DNA of 64,000 bases from Ardenticatenaceae bacterium (GTDB lineage Bacteria; Chloroflexota; Anaerolineae; Promineifilales; Promineifilaceae). The position numbers and the translations under genes are program-made. Positions 14,816-24,045 of the stretch are shown piece after piece; within the stretch, counting starts at the first letter, position 1, and each line of letters begins with the position of its first letter. The stretch spans positions 806,001 to 870,000 of the forward strand of contig JACKCB010000002.1 of the NCBI GenBank assembly GCA_020634235.1, written 5' to 3'. The notes beneath the pieces were generated by a model that was not told the origin of the DNA, searched no databases, and saw only the letters and a list, made by a program, of their open reading frames with translations.

Positions 14816-16312
14816 TCATGCCAACCAGCCCCCTTCTTGCATGATCCGACGCAAGTTATCTTCCGCTTCCCGTACCCGTTCTAAGGCAACCTTGAAATCA
14901 GCAATCGCTTCGGCAAGCGGCGGAATATCTTCACCAATCGGCGGCAGCACATAACGGGAGATGTTGAGGGTCCAATCTTCCTCGGCTATCTCCTCCACGG
15001 TCACCACTCTGGCCCGGTCTTTGACATCGGCAAAGGCCGTTACCCAGCCCAGAATCGTGGCCACATGTTCCGGGTCGAGGTAGTTTTGCGCGCGTCCTTT
15101 GCGATACATTGCAGAGGCATCGACAATGAGTACCTGCCCGGCGCGAGTCGGCTCCTTGCGTTGGCGCAGAATCAAAACACAGGCAGCCAAACCGGTGCCA
15201 TAGAACAGGTTGGGCGCAAGGCCGATGACCGCTTCGAGGAGGTCCATTTCCAGCAGTTTTTGCCGGATATGGCCCTCAACACCGCCTCGGAACAGGGCAC
15301 CCTGCGGGAGTACGACCGCCATCCGCCCGGTAACGCGGGCCATCGAACGAATCATATGCTGTACCCAGGCAAAGTCGCCGCTGCTGTCCGTGGGCAGCCC
15401 GGCAAAGGCGCGGCCCCAGGGATCACTTTCCCATACTTCTCGCCCCCACTCCTTCAAGGAAAAAGGCGGATTGGCGATAACGCAATCAAAGGCAGCCAGA
15501 CCCCCTGTGCTGGGGTCGGTGAAGATGGGGTTGCGTAAGGTGTCGCCCCGTTCTATGGCAAAATCTTCGATACCATGCAGAAGCAGATTCATGCGGGCGA
15601 CGGAAGCGGTGGTCAGGTTTTTTTCTTGCCCATACAGTTTGCCGAAAAAGGTTCGTGGGTCGCCGCCGGCTTCTTGCACATGCGCCACCGCACCCAAAAG
15701 CATACCGCCCGTGCCGCATGCCGGATCGTAAATCGTTTCCCCTTCTTGGGGGTCGAGGATATCGACCATTAGCCGCACCACGCTGCGCGGCGTGTAGAAT
15801 TCACCTGCTTTGTTGTTGGTAGCGTCGGCAAACTGCTTGATCAGGTACTCGTAAGCATCCCCAATGATGTCGCTGGTGACCGGCCGGTTGCCTAAGTGGA
15901 GGGCCGAGAAGTGCTCCAGCAAATCTTTGAGCAGGGGGTCGGGCAAGCGGTCTTTGTTGGTCCATTGCGCATCGCCAAAAACGCCGTAGAGATGCTCCTG
16001 GTTGGCCGATTCAATGCACCGGAGGGCATTGTTGAGAGCGGTGCCGACGTTGATAGGGGTTTCGCGGACGTCGTTCCAATGGCAACCACGAGGCACCTGG
16101 AAGCGGTGTTCGTCTTCAAAGTCCTCGCCGTAAGTTTCCACCATTTCGGCGTATTCTTCGTCCCAGACATCGCAGATGCGCTTGAAGAAAAGCAAGGGGA
16201 GGATGTAGCTTTTCCAGTCGGTGCGGTCTACGGGGGAGCCGCGCAGGATGTTAGCGGCTTCCCATAGGTAGGATTCAAGTTGGGCGAGGCTTATGGGCGA
16301 TGGTTGGTTCAT
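14816..16312 (-). CDS. hsdM: Second type I DNA methyltransferase M subunit (hsdM2)
   Basis: 498 residues from the ATG at 16312; the frame is open to 16390 with weaker starts, and neither start has a strong Shine-Dalgarno. It is clearly paralogous to hsdM1 (LESYLWEAANILRG, PLLFFKRICDVWDEEYAE, VFGDAQWTNKDRLPD). It keeps EFYTPR (171-176), DPACGTGG (196-203) and NPPF (281-284), so it should be catalytically competent. There is no second hsdS or hsdR in the window. It may share HsdS with hsdM1, be the remnant of a second system, or act as an orphan. It is followed by the tandem repeats and DUF559 genes on the same strand. Confidence 0.93.
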   Translation of the reverse strand: MNQPSPISLAQLESYLWEAANILRGSPVDRTDWKSYILPLLFFKRICDVWDEEYAEMVETYGEDFEDEHRFQVPRGCHWNDVRETPINVGTALNNALRCIESANQEHLYGVFGDAQWTNKDRLPDPLLKDLLEHFSALHLGNRPVTSDIIGDAYEYLIKQFADATNNKAGEFYTPRSVVRLMVDILDPQEGETIYDPACGTGGMLLGAVAHVQEAGGDPRTFFGKLYGQEKNLTTASVARMNLLLHGIEDFAIERGDTLRNPIFTDPSTGGLAAFDCVIANPPFSLKEWGREVWESDPWGRAFAGLPTDSSGDFAWVQHMIRSMARVTGRMAVVLPQGALFRGGVEGHIRQKLLEMDLLEAVIGLAPNLFYGTGLAACVLILRQRKEPTRAGQVLIVDASAMYRKGRAQNYLDPEHVATILGWVTAFADVKDRARVVTVEEIAEEDWTLNISRYVLPPIGEDIPPLAEAIADFKVALERVREAEDNLRRIMQEGGWLA

Positions 16313-16831
16313 GTCCAAGTCAGAAGCCACCCAGGAGGCTACCTCGTGGGCGAGCCTGGTACCGGCCGTTTCCGGTGGCAACGAAAGCAAAGGTCGCGAA
16401 TCTTAACTGCAAAGACCATTAGCGCTTTGGGCACCCACACCAGGATCCCGACCGCATTCCCTTTCAGAAAACTAGCACGGCTACAAGGATAGCATAATGA
16501 AAACAGCCGTGCCATGTGATAGATGTCATGTAGGGATCCTGGTAGGACATGATGACGGCCCCGGCCGGGTATGACCTCTGGTTACCACAAGCAGTTTGCA
16601 GTTCGGTCTGCTGTGGAACCAGGGCATTGGCTATGTTCATTTTATAGCGCGAATTCCGGCCAAGGACTAGAAGGCGCGCTTGCAGGGCAAAAGCGAAAGC
16701 AAGTGCGCGCGGGGCATTAGGGAAAGGCTGGACACGCCCGCTTCTCAGGCAAAGCGCAAAATTGTGCGCACGCTTGACGTTCAAGTAGAATTGGTACCCA
16801 ATGATCAAGATGAGTGGGGTTTGAAAGCGGC
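16313..16831. other. Intergenic region between hsdM2 and clpS
   Basis: 519 bp separating divergent genes, and the right border of the island. It holds an 8-bp inverted repeat, GCACGGCT/AGCCGTGC (16475-16482 and 16505-16512), and the first CCCCGGCCGGG motif after the island (about 16560). An open frame on the minus strand (16464-16853) has no family likeness and no ribosome site. The clpS promoter should be here, but I cannot place it securely; TTGACG at about 16774 is a weak candidate. Confidence 0.5.
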
Positions 16832-17146
16832 ATGTTACCTGACCTGACACCACAAGTTGAGCGAGATTCGACCGCCGACACGGAACATGAGGAAGACAGC
16901 AGACTAAAAGTCCTCATCCACAACGACGACGTCACCCCCTACGACTTCGTCATCGTCGTCCTGGTCCGCATCTTCCAGCTAACCCCCATCATCGCCGAGC
17001 ACATCACCTACCTCGCCCACACCAACAACGTTGCTCTGGTCACCGTCTTACCCAAAGCAGAGGCCGAGAAGCGCGTTGGCAAGGCCCACTTCGCCGCCCG
17101 GCTAGAAGGCTTCCCCCTCACCTTTACCCTGGAACCAGAAACATAA
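16832..17146 (+). CDS. clpS: ATP-dependent Clp protease adaptor ClpS
   Basis: 104 residues from the ATG at 16832; an in-frame GTG lies 18 bp upstream. The core reads LKVLIHNDDVTPYDFVIVVL, then IIAEHITYLAH with NNVALVTV and KAEAEKRV. This is the ClpS fold that binds N-degron substrates and the ClpA/ClpC N-domain to redirect the protease. The family's NDD-T-xxFV motif is intact. No clpA or clpC is adjacent; the aminotransferase gene follows 48 bp later on the same strand. Confidence 0.93.
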   Translation: MLPDLTPQVERDSTADTEHEEDSRLKVLIHNDDVTPYDFVIVVLVRIFQLTPIIAEHITYLAHTNNVALVTVLPKAEAEKRVGKAHFAARLEGFPLTFTLEPET

Positions 17147-17194
17147 CCATTCCTGCCACACACCTCAACCCTCGTACCTTCAGGAGAGAAGAAG

Positions 17195-18529
17195 ATGAAG
17201 AAAATCAACATGAGCGGTGCCGGAGACCTGGGCCGCGCCATAATTCACCGGGACACCCTGGCCCTGGCCCCCACCTACAAGCGAGAGTACGCTCTGGTTG
17301 TAGACCATGCCCAAGGCTCCGAAATATGGGACGTAGACGGCAAACGCTACATCGACTTCATGGCCGGCGTGGCCGTCCTCAACGTCGGCCATCGCCACCC
17401 GGCCGTGGAGGCCGCCGTCCGTGAACAGATCGAAAAGTTCTGGCACATCTGCCTGATGGACTTCTACTACCCCCAGGGCGTAGAGCTGGCCGAAAAGCTG
17501 CAAGCCATCGCCCCCATGCACCACGGGGCACGCCTCTTCTTCGGCAACTCCGGGGCCGAAGCCGTCGAAGCAGCCATCAAGCTGGCCATGTACAAGACAG
17601 AACGCTACCGCTTCATCAGCTTCACCGGCGCGTTCCACGGCCGCACCCTGGGTGCCCTCTCCTTCACCGCCAGCAAAGCCGTCCAGCGCGAGGGCTACCA
17701 CACCGCCGTGCGCACCGACCACATCCCCTACCCCAACCCCTACCGCCCCATCCTGATCAGCAAACCAGGTGAAAGCTACGGCGACACGGTCATCAACTAC
17801 CTGGAAAACGAAATCTTCCGCACCATGCTCTCCCCGCTGGACGTGGCCGCCATCCTGGTGGAACCCATCCAGGGCGAAGGCGGCTACATTGTGCCAGCGC
17901 CCAACTTCTTCCCCCGCCTGCGCGAACTGTGCGACAAATACGAGATTTTGCTCATTGTGGACGAGATTCAGAGCGGCGTCGGGCGCACCGGCAAGTGGTG
18001 GGCCATTGAACACGAAAATGTAGAGCCGGACATTCTCTGCTTTGCCAAGGGCATTGCCAGCGGCATGCCCCTGGGCGGCATCATCGCCAAGGAGGATGTG
18101 ATCAAAGTCTGGGCACCGGGCGCGCACGGCAGCACCTTCGGCGGCAACCCGGTAGCCGCTATCGCCGCGCTGGCCACGCTGCAAGCCATCGAAGAAGAGA
18201 ATATGCTGGAGCAGGCAGCCAACACCGGCGAGTTTATCATGGATGCCCTGTGTGAAATGGAAGTCCGCCACCCCAGCATTGGCGAGGTGCGCGGCCGGGG
18301 CTTGATGCTGGGCATTGAGTTCGTGAAGGACCGCGAGACCAAAGAACGGGCCACCGAACTGCGCAACGACATCATCCAAAACGCCTTTGAAAAGGGGCTG
18401 CTGCTCATCCCCTGCGGCAGCAACTCCATCCGCATGACCCCGCCGCTGAACGTGCCCCGCCCGCTGGTGGATGAGGCCCTGAGCATTTTTGAAGATGTAT
18501 TGACCGCAGCTGAGAAGAAATATCTGTAA
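17195..18529 (+). CDS. Class-III PLP aminotransferase (4-aminobutyrate/acetylornithine type)
   Basis: 444 residues. Fold type I motifs are FGNSGAEAVEAAIKLA (116-131), the ring-stacking HGR (148-150), the cofactor-binding DEIQSGVGRTG (D256) and the Schiff-base lysine K285 in CFAKGIASGMPLGG. The subfamily most resembles GabT-like omega-aminotransferases, which move an amino group from an omega-amino acid to 2-oxoglutarate; the exact substrate cannot be read from sequence. An AGGAGAG motif precedes the ATG. The DapA-like gene follows 71 bp downstream, so the two may act in one amino-acid pathway. Confidence 0.92.
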   Translation: MKKINMSGAGDLGRAIIHRDTLALAPTYKREYALVVDHAQGSEIWDVDGKRYIDFMAGVAVLNVGHRHPAVEAAVREQIEKFWHICLMDFYYPQGVELAEKLQAIAPMHHGARLFFGNSGAEAVEAAIKLAMYKTERYRFISFTGAFHGRTLGALSFTASKAVQREGYHTAVRTDHIPYPNPYRPILISKPGESYGDTVINYLENEIFRTMLSPLDVAAILVEPIQGEGGYIVPAPNFFPRLRELCDKYEILLIVDEIQSGVGRTGKWWAIEHENVEPDILCFAKGIASGMPLGGIIAKEDVIKVWAPGAHGSTFGGNPVAAIAALATLQAIEEENMLEQAANTGEFIMDALCEMEVRHPSIGEVRGRGLMLGIEFVKDRETKERATELRNDIIQNAFEKGLLLIPCGSNSIRMTPPLNVPRPLVDEALSIFEDVLTAAEKKYL

Positions 18530-18600
18530 TCGCCGCCGGTCGGCTTGCCCGCCTTTTGGCCGGCCGGCCGACGAGCTGATCAGGCAAAGGAGTATGGCCA

Positions 18601-19524
18601 GTGAATGAGCGAGTGTCGGCGCTGAATGCGCGGTTAAGCGGTGGGGTAGCCCCGGCGATGGCCACGCCGCTAAAGGCAGATGGCTACCGGATTGATGGCC
18701 CGGCCGTGAACCGGCTGGTCGATTTTTTGCTGGCGGCCGGCGTGAGCGGCCTGTTCGTGGGGGGCACCACGGGTGAAGGGGTAACGCTCCCGGCCGGGGA
18801 GCGGCTCTACCTGCACGAAACAACCATGAAGGCGGTCGCCGGCCGGGTACCGGTGCTGGTACACGTGGGGGCCAACGACACCGCCACCGCCCTCGCCCTG
18901 ACCGAACATGCCGCCAGCATCCAGGCCGATGCCATCGTAGCCGTCACCCCCTACTTCTACCCCATGCACGACGACGCCCTGCTGGCCTACTTCCAAACAC
19001 TGGCCCAGGCCGCCCCCCAAACCCCCTTCTTCGCCTACGACATCCCCCAAATGGCCGTCAACGGCATCAGCCCCGCCTTGCTGCGCCGCCTGGGGGCGGC
19101 CTTGCCCACGCTGGCCGGCATCAAGAGCAGCCACGCCAATGCCCAGCACGTGCGCCAACTGGTAGACAGCGCCCCGGCCGGGAGCATCATCCTGGCCGGC
19201 AACGAAAGCATCGCCCTCGGCTCGCTGGCCCTGGGCGCGCACGGCCTCATCAGCGGCCTGGCCACCGCCGTACCCGAACCCTTCGTGGCCCTGACCCGTG
19301 CCTTTGCCGCCGGCGACCTGGCTGCCGCCCGCCACCACCAGCGCACCGTCAACGAACTGCTGCCCCTGCTCCCGGCCGGGGCGCGCATCGGCGGCATCAA
19401 GCAAATCCTGAACGAGCGCGGCATCCCCGTTGGCCCGCCCGTACCCCCACGCCCCACCGCCCCGGCCGGGGTGTGGCCCGCCATGCAAGCCATCCTACAA
19501 GCACAAGGTTTGTCCAGCGTCTAA
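18601..19524 (+). CDS. DapA-family class I aldolase
   Basis: 307 residues, of typical DHDPS/N-acetylneuraminate lyase length. It shows GGTTGEG (54-60), the proton-relay tyrosine Y146 in FFAYDIP and the Schiff-base lysine K175 in LAGIKSSH. Members condense or split pyruvate-type ketoacids. Because no other lysine-pathway genes are nearby and the sequence diverges from canonical DapA, I would not call it dihydrodipicolinate synthase. It starts at GTG after AAGGAG, and PAG peptides coded by the CCGGCCGGG motif recur through it. Its transcript ends at the hairpin 19525-19558. Confidence 0.88.
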   Translation: MNERVSALNARLSGGVAPAMATPLKADGYRIDGPAVNRLVDFLLAAGVSGLFVGGTTGEGVTLPAGERLYLHETTMKAVAGRVPVLVHVGANDTATALALTEHAASIQADAIVAVTPYFYPMHDDALLAYFQTLAQAAPQTPFFAYDIPQMAVNGISPALLRRLGAALPTLAGIKSSHANAQHVRQLVDSAPAGSIILAGNESIALGSLALGAHGLISGLATAVPEPFVALTRAFAAGDLAAARHHQRTVNELLPLLPAGARIGGIKQILNERGIPVGPPVPPRPTAPAGVWPAMQAILQAQGLSSV

Positions 19525-19558
19525 AGCGTTGTCCAATCTCCCAAGATTGGACAACGCT
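19525..19558. terminator. Bidirectional hairpin between convergent genes
   Basis: Perfect 15-bp arms, AGCGTTGTCCAATCT at 19525-19539 and its complement at 19544-19558, with loop CCCA. It lies between the stops of the DapA-like and CBS genes and touches the CBS stop codon. There is no long T-run. Confidence 0.8.
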
Positions 19559-19988
19559 ACCCCTGTTCCTCATTAAACCAGGCAATCAGCACCCGGAAGA
19601 TATCCGACTCAGTAATAATCCCCACCAACCTGTTCTTTTCGTCCACCACCGGCAGCGCCCCAATGCGCCGCTCGTGCATCAGCTCCGCCGCCAGCTTAAT
19701 CGTGTCTTCCGGGCGAATTGTAACCACCTCCTTGCTCATCACATCCCGCACCCGCAGCTCGGCCAGCAAGTAGTTCATCTCCCACACATTGAGCGTGGTG
19801 GCGCTGGAAGGCTGCGCCGAACGCACATCACTGCGCGTCATAATGCCCACTACTTTGCCTCCCCGCACCACCGGCATCCGCCGGATACCCTTCTCGCGCA
19901 TCAACTTGTGCGCTTCCAGCATCCTGGTCTTCGGTTCCGCCGTGCAAACCTCTTTCGTCATCCAATCCTTAACCAGAAAATTCTTCAT
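19557..19988 (-). CDS. CBS-domain pair protein
   Basis: 143 residues from the ATG at 19988, with AAGGAG upstream. There are two CBS motifs: MTKEVCTAEPKTRMLEAHKL to MPVVRGGKVVGIMTRSDV, and VMSKEVVTIRPEDTIKLAAE to LPVVDEKNRLVGIITESDI. Paired CBS domains bind adenine nucleotides and act as energy or second-messenger sensors. There is no attached catalytic domain, so the partner is unknown. It converges with the DapA-like gene. Confidence 0.93.
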   Translation of the reverse strand: MKNFLVKDWMTKEVCTAEPKTRMLEAHKLMREKGIRRMPVVRGGKVVGIMTRSDVRSAQPSSATTLNVWEMNYLLAELRVRDVMSKEVVTIRPEDTIKLAAELMHERRIGALPVVDEKNRLVGIITESDIFRVLIAWFNEEQG

Positions 19989-20249
19989 TGTCACTACTCC
20001 TTGCACCACAAAAAGTGCCCGGCCGGGGCCGGACCATCATGCCCAAAATTCTACCACACAGCCCGCGCTGGCGGCAGCAGCGCCACGCCCAGCGCAGCCA
20101 GGGCGGGAGAAGCCACGGAGAAAGCCCAATCATAAGGACCGGGGCCGCGCGGCCGCTTGGTAAAGTTGCCATTTGCGAGTATATTGGGCAAGACATTGGG
20201 CAGAGTGTTGGGACAGCACCAACCGCCAGCCCGCCACTTCGGGGTAAAG

Positions 20250-21116
20250 ATGCTGCCTTTAATCGCCCTACTGGGCGGACTCATCACCTTCTATATCATC
20301 AACGCCATGATTGCCGGCCTGCGCTACGCCCGGCCGGCGCGCATTCGCATCAGCTTTGCCAACCCCGGCGACCGCGACCTGGCCTATGAAGCGGTGCAAA
20401 TCAGCAGCAGCGATGGCGCCAAACTGGCCGGCTGGTACATCCCCTCGCAGAACCGGGCCGCCGTCATCCTACTGCACGGTTACAGCGGCAACCGCCTGGG
20501 GGTAATGTTCCACGCCGAGACATTGGCCCAGAACGGCTTCGGCGTGCTGCTGTTTGACCTGCGCGCCCACGGTGACAGCGGCGGCACCGGCACCTTCGCC
20601 CGCGGCGAAAGCATGATTGCCGACCTGGCGGCGGCGCTGGCTTTTGTACAGCACCGGCCGGATGTAGATGGGCAGCGCATTGGCGTGATGGGCGTCTCGG
20701 TGGGCGGCACCATGGCCCTGCAAGGGGCGGCCCGGCTAAAGGGGCTGGCCGCGGCGGCAAGCGATGGCGCCGGCCCGGCCGCCTATGCCGATCTGGAGCC
20801 ACCCCAAAACGTCAGCAGCCGGCTGTTCGCCCCCATCAACCGCCTCTTCTTCCACATGGCCAACCGCGCCGCCCCATCTAAACCACTGCCGCCCAACAAG
20901 AGCATTGTGGCCCAAATCGCACCCCGGCCGGTGCTCTTCATTGCCGCCGGCCGCGGCGGCGAAGCCCACCTCTCCCGCCAATATTACGCCGCCGCCCACG
21001 AGCCAAAAGAGCTGTGGGAAATCGGCGATGCACCCCACGCCGGCGGCTGGCACAAACATCCCGACACCTACGCCCGCACCCTCGTGGACTTTTTTCAACG
21101 CCATCTGCTGGCCTAA
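20250..21116 (+). CDS. Alpha/beta hydrolase with N-terminal membrane anchor
   Basis: 288 residues from the ATG at 20250, behind GGGGT; the frame extends upstream to a TTG at 20157. A hydrophobic N-terminal helix (LPLIALLGGLITFYIINAMI) anchors the protein. Then come the oxyanion-region HGYSGN, LLFDLRAHGDSGG and the nucleophile elbow GVSVGG. The C-terminal histidine is probably in DAPHAGGW. Substrate unknown; the family includes esterases and peptidases. The next gene begins 7 bp after the stop. Confidence 0.85.
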   Translation: MLPLIALLGGLITFYIINAMIAGLRYARPARIRISFANPGDRDLAYEAVQISSSDGAKLAGWYIPSQNRAAVILLHGYSGNRLGVMFHAETLAQNGFGVLLFDLRAHGDSGGTGTFARGESMIADLAAALAFVQHRPDVDGQRIGVMGVSVGGTMALQGAARLKGLAAAASDGAGPAAYADLEPPQNVSSRLFAPINRLFFHMANRAAPSKPLPPNKSIVAQIAPRPVLFIAAGRGGEAHLSRQYYAAAHEPKELWEIGDAPHAGGWHKHPDTYARTLVDFFQRHLLA

Positions 21117-21123
21117 ACCCACC

Positions 21124-21840
21124 ATGCAACTGCTGCTGTTTGATATCGACGGAACACTGGTCAACAGTCACGGCGCCGGCCGGGCGGCGATGACCTACGC
21201 CCTGGAGACGCTGTTTGGCACCGCCGGCCCGGTACACAGCTACAACATGGCCGGCAAGACGGACCCGCGCATCATCACCGATTTGCTGTTGGCGGCGGGC
21301 ATCCCGGCCGGGGAGATCACCGCCCGCCTGCCAGAAGTGTATGCGCTGATGGCCCAACGCGCCCAGGAAACCTTTGGCATGGCCCAGATCACGCCCTGCC
21401 CCGGCGTGCCAGAACTGCTGGCCGCCCTGCAAACCCGGCCGGGGGTCATCCTGGGGCTGGTCACCGGCAACACCGCCCTCACCGCCCCCCTCAAACTGGC
21501 CGCCGCCGGCATTGATCCCGCCCAGTTCAGCGTGGGCGCGTTTGGCTCCGACGAACAAGACCGCAACCTGCTGCCCGCCCTGGCCATCCGCCGCACAACA
21601 GCGCTAACCGGGCAGCCCTTCAGCGGCCACCAGACGGTGGTCATCGGCGACACGCCGGCCGACATCATTTGTGCCCGCGCCGGGCAGGCCCGCGCCGTGG
21701 CCGTGGCCAGCGGGCGCTACTCGCGCACCACCCTGGCCCGCTACCGCCCTGACCACCTGCTAGACAACCTGAGCGCAACCGCTGCCGTCGTGTCGCTGCT
21801 GCTGGATGGGGCGCAAGAAAATGCCGAAACGGGGCGCTGA
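21124..21840 (+). CDS. HAD-superfamily phosphatase, phosphoglycolate-phosphatase-like
   Basis: 238 residues from the ATG at 21124. Motif I is LLFDIDGTLVNS (aspartates D7 and D9), motif II is LVTGN, and motif IV is VVIGDTPADIICARAG. A helical cap lies between, as in Gph-type enzymes. It probably hydrolyses a small phosphorylated metabolite, but the substrate is undetermined. It is 7 bp from the hydrolase stop and so likely co-transcribed. Confidence 0.9.
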   Translation: MQLLLFDIDGTLVNSHGAGRAAMTYALETLFGTAGPVHSYNMAGKTDPRIITDLLLAAGIPAGEITARLPEVYALMAQRAQETFGMAQITPCPGVPELLAALQTRPGVILGLVTGNTALTAPLKLAAAGIDPAQFSVGAFGSDEQDRNLLPALAIRRTTALTGQPFSGHQTVVIGDTPADIICARAGQARAVAVASGRYSRTTLARYRPDHLLDNLSATAAVVSLLLDGAQENAETGR

Positions 21841-21939
21841 TTGTGCCCGGCCGGGGAAAAGCCTTCACACCCACCTGGCCCAACCCCACGCATCCCACTG
21901 CACCGCCGGCGCGTAGGCAGCAACAAGGAGATCGTACCA

Positions 21940-22230
21940 ATGCAAGAGACATTCCTGGTAAGCGGGGTCTCCCTGGCCACACACCAGCCAACCAACCTCA
22001 CCTTTGCCCAACTCAAAAGCTGGATTATCTGGCAGTTCCCCCGCCGCTGCGATGATTGGCTGTGCGGTGCGGTTCACCCCCCCATCGCCGAACACGGCTG
22101 GTATCCGGCCGCAATCTTCCCCCAGGACGCCGGCGTTCAGGTACACGCCCACACCCCAGAGCGCTTCCCCACCCCAGAAGCCGCCGCCCGCTGGCTAGAA
22201 CTGGCGCACGGCAGTGGAAGCGAGAGCTAG
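21940..22230 (+). CDS. Hypothetical protein (96 aa)
   Basis: The ATG at 21940 follows AACAAGGAG, better than the open frame starting at 21841. The protein begins MQETFLVSGVSLATHQPTNL, then SWIIWQFPRRCDDWLCG, and ends in a Ser/Gly tail. It has no signal peptide, and the two cysteines lie in CDDWLC. I do not recognise the family. It ends just before a hairpin that separates it from the convergent glgC. Confidence 0.6.
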   Translation: MQETFLVSGVSLATHQPTNLTFAQLKSWIIWQFPRRCDDWLCGAVHPPIAEHGWYPAAIFPQDAGVQVHAHTPERFPTPEAAARWLELAHGSGSES

Positions 22231-22279
22231 TAGGGGGCGCCCCCAGCCGGCAGACTGCCAGAGAACCGGACACAAAGAC

Positions 22280-22333
22280 GCGGATTTGATAGACTCTCAT
22301 GGAAGAACCAGCGAGAATCCGTCAAATCCGCGT
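22280..22333. terminator. Inverted repeat between convergent genes
   Basis: Arms CGCGGATTTGA at 22280-22290 and TCAAATCCGCG at 22323-22333, with imperfect internal pairing (GACTCTCAT/GCGAGAATC). It sits between the stops of the 96-aa gene and glgC. Confidence 0.6.
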
Positions 22334-22374
22334 TACCCCGGGGGCAATGCTTGCCTGCCCAACAAGCGTCTACG

Positions 22375-23631
22375 TCAAATCACTGTACTATCCGGAATGA
22401 TCGCGTTCTTGGGCACGATCACGATCCCGTCGCGAGCCACCCAGTTATCGTGTTCCTCATCCGGCCGGTTAGGGGTCATGCGAATAACCACGCGGCGGCC
22501 AATGCGGGCATTCTTGTCGATGATGGCCCCTTCAATGACGCAGCCTGGCCCAATGCCCACGTCCGGCCGGCCCAGCCGCCTGTTCTCCTTCCGCTCCGCC
22601 TCCGTTTCGTAATAGTCTGCGCCCATCAACACCGTGCGGTGCAGGGTAACCCCCCGGTTAACCAGCGAACGCAAGCCCACCACCGAGTAGCGGACCGTGG
22701 CATCATAGATGCGCACTCCCTCGGCCATGAGCACGTTGTGCATATGGCCGCCATGCACCTCACAACCAGGCAAGAAACGCGGGTGGGTATAGATGGGATG
22801 GTCGGGGCTGTAGAAGTCGAAGGGGGAGTTGGGCGAGGCCATCTGCAAATTCACTTCATAAAAGCGGCGGATGGTCCCGATATCCTCCCAGTAGCCGTTG
22901 AAAATGTAGCCCATCACCCGGTGGGTTTTCATCGCGGCCGGGATAATGTCCTTGCCGAAGTCATCACCCCTGGCACTTAACAGCTCCTCCAGCACCTTGG
23001 TCTGGAAGACGTAGATGCCCATCGAGGCCATGTACGGTTTTTCCGCATCCTCCCAGCTCTCAAAGCCATCCAACTGCGCGTCCGTCTTCGGCTTTTCAAT
23101 AAACTCGGTAATCTGGTAATCGGGGTTCAGCTTGAGGATGCCCAGACTGGAGGCGGCTTCGCGCCCCACCGGCTGCACCGCAATGGTCACATCAGCCTCG
23201 CTGTCCTCGTGAAACTGCAGGAAGCGGCGGTAATCCATGCGGTAGAGATGGTCGCCGGCCAAGATCAGGACATATTTGGCCCCGGCTTCCCGGATTTCAA
23301 CCAACTGCTTGCGCACGGCGTCGGCGGTGCCCTGATACCATTCGGTATGCTCCGGCGTCTGTTCGGCGGCTAGAATCTGCACCCAGCCCTGGGCAAACAC
23401 GTCGCGCGCGTAGGTGGTGTAGATGTGGCGATGGAGGGAAACGGAGTTGAATTGCGTCATGATGGCGATCTTCTCGATGCCAGCATTGAAGCAATTGCTC
23501 ATGGGAATATCGATCAGACGGTATTTGCCGGCCAGGGGGACAGCCGGTTTGGCCCGGTCTCGGGTTAGGGGATACAAACGGGTGCCGGCTCCACCCCCAA
23601 GAATTAACCCCAAAACGTCTTTCATTCGCAT
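22375..23631 (-). CDS. glgC: Glucose-1-phosphate adenylyltransferase
   Basis: 418 residues from an ATG at 23631, behind AAAGGTG. It makes ADP-glucose, the committed step of glycogen synthesis. The N-terminal nucleotidyltransferase signature [16 protein letters not shown] is followed by [21 protein letters not shown], the ADP-glucose pyrophosphorylase block. Later come [13 protein letters not shown] and IEKPK, and the C-terminal left-handed beta-helix ends [17 protein letters not shown]. No other glg genes are nearby. Confidence 0.95.
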   Translation of the reverse strand: MRMKDVLGLILGGGAGTRLYPLTRDRAKPAVPLAGKYRLIDIPMSNCFNAGIEKIAIMTQFNSVSLHRHIYTTYARDVFAQGWVQILAAEQTPEHTEWYQGTADAVRKQLVEIREAGAKYVLILAGDHLYRMDYRRFLQFHEDSEADVTIAVQPVGREAASSLGILKLNPDYQITEFIEKPKTDAQLDGFESWEDAEKPYMASMGIYVFQTKVLEELLSARGDDFGKDIIPAAMKTHRVMGYIFNGYWEDIGTIRRFYEVNLQMASPNSPFDFYSPDHPIYTHPRFLPGCEVHGGHMHNVLMAEGVRIYDATVRYSVVGLRSLVNRGVTLHRTVLMGADYYETEAERKENRRLGRPDVGIGPGCVIEGAIIDKNARIGRRVVIRMTPNRPDEEHDNWVARDGIVIVPKNAIIPDSTVI

Positions 23632-24045
23632 TGTTTTCACCTTTGAGGCGCTCAGGAGATTGCCTGCGCGCAGCTGTCGTCATTATGGTTACGAATAGGC
23701 TCTAAGCGGGCAATCCTCATCTTCTTTCGCTGGGCATCTGATGGCCATATCGCGCGCCCGGGGAGTTTGTTCTCGCTAACGGTTTCTGTCGATGCGCCTA
23801 TTATACATGTTTCTGCTTATTTGATCAGTTCGTGGGCGAATTTGGCTGGCACTGCCCCCGGCCGGGAACAAACACCACCCACCACCCGGCCGGGGCCGGC
23901 CGGGGCCCAATTCCCCAAATTCACCTTAATAAATCCAGAGAATAGCCCATTTGTTCTAATAAGTATGGTATAATTACCAGGTTAATGCAGCCGGCCTGGC
24001 TGCCATATCGTCAGCCCATAGCATCATGATGCAAGGAGAATAGCT
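23632..24045. other. Intergenic region between divergent glgC and the VOC gene
   Basis: 414 bp. It holds three copies of the CCGGCCGGG palindrome within 49 bp (23857-23905), an AT-rich stretch, and the extended -10 at 23966-23974. No gene is seen. Confidence 0.6.
23966..23974 (+). promoter_or_regulatory. Extended -10 promoter element
   Basis: TGGTATAAT, a perfect TGnTATAAT extended -10, 72 bp upstream of the VOC gene. No convincing -35 at 17 bp spacing. Confidence 0.6.

Noticed and set aside
14118..14954. Plus-strand frame encoding repeated GPSPTRAQEPHTAQSQ-type peptides
   Set aside because: It is a translation of the tandem DNA repeats and the antisense of the DUF559 gene, not a protein gene.
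16464..16853. Minus-strand frame of 129 codons upstream of clpS
   Set aside because: No ribosome site, no recognisable family, overlaps the clpS start; treated as intergenic.
17180..18823. 547-codon minus-strand frame
   Set aside because: Complementary to the class-III aminotransferase, whose PLP motifs are unambiguous.
18601..19524. Naming the DapA-like gene dapA
   Set aside because: Fold and catalytic residues fit the whole superfamily, but context and sequence do not single out dihydrodipicolinate synthase.
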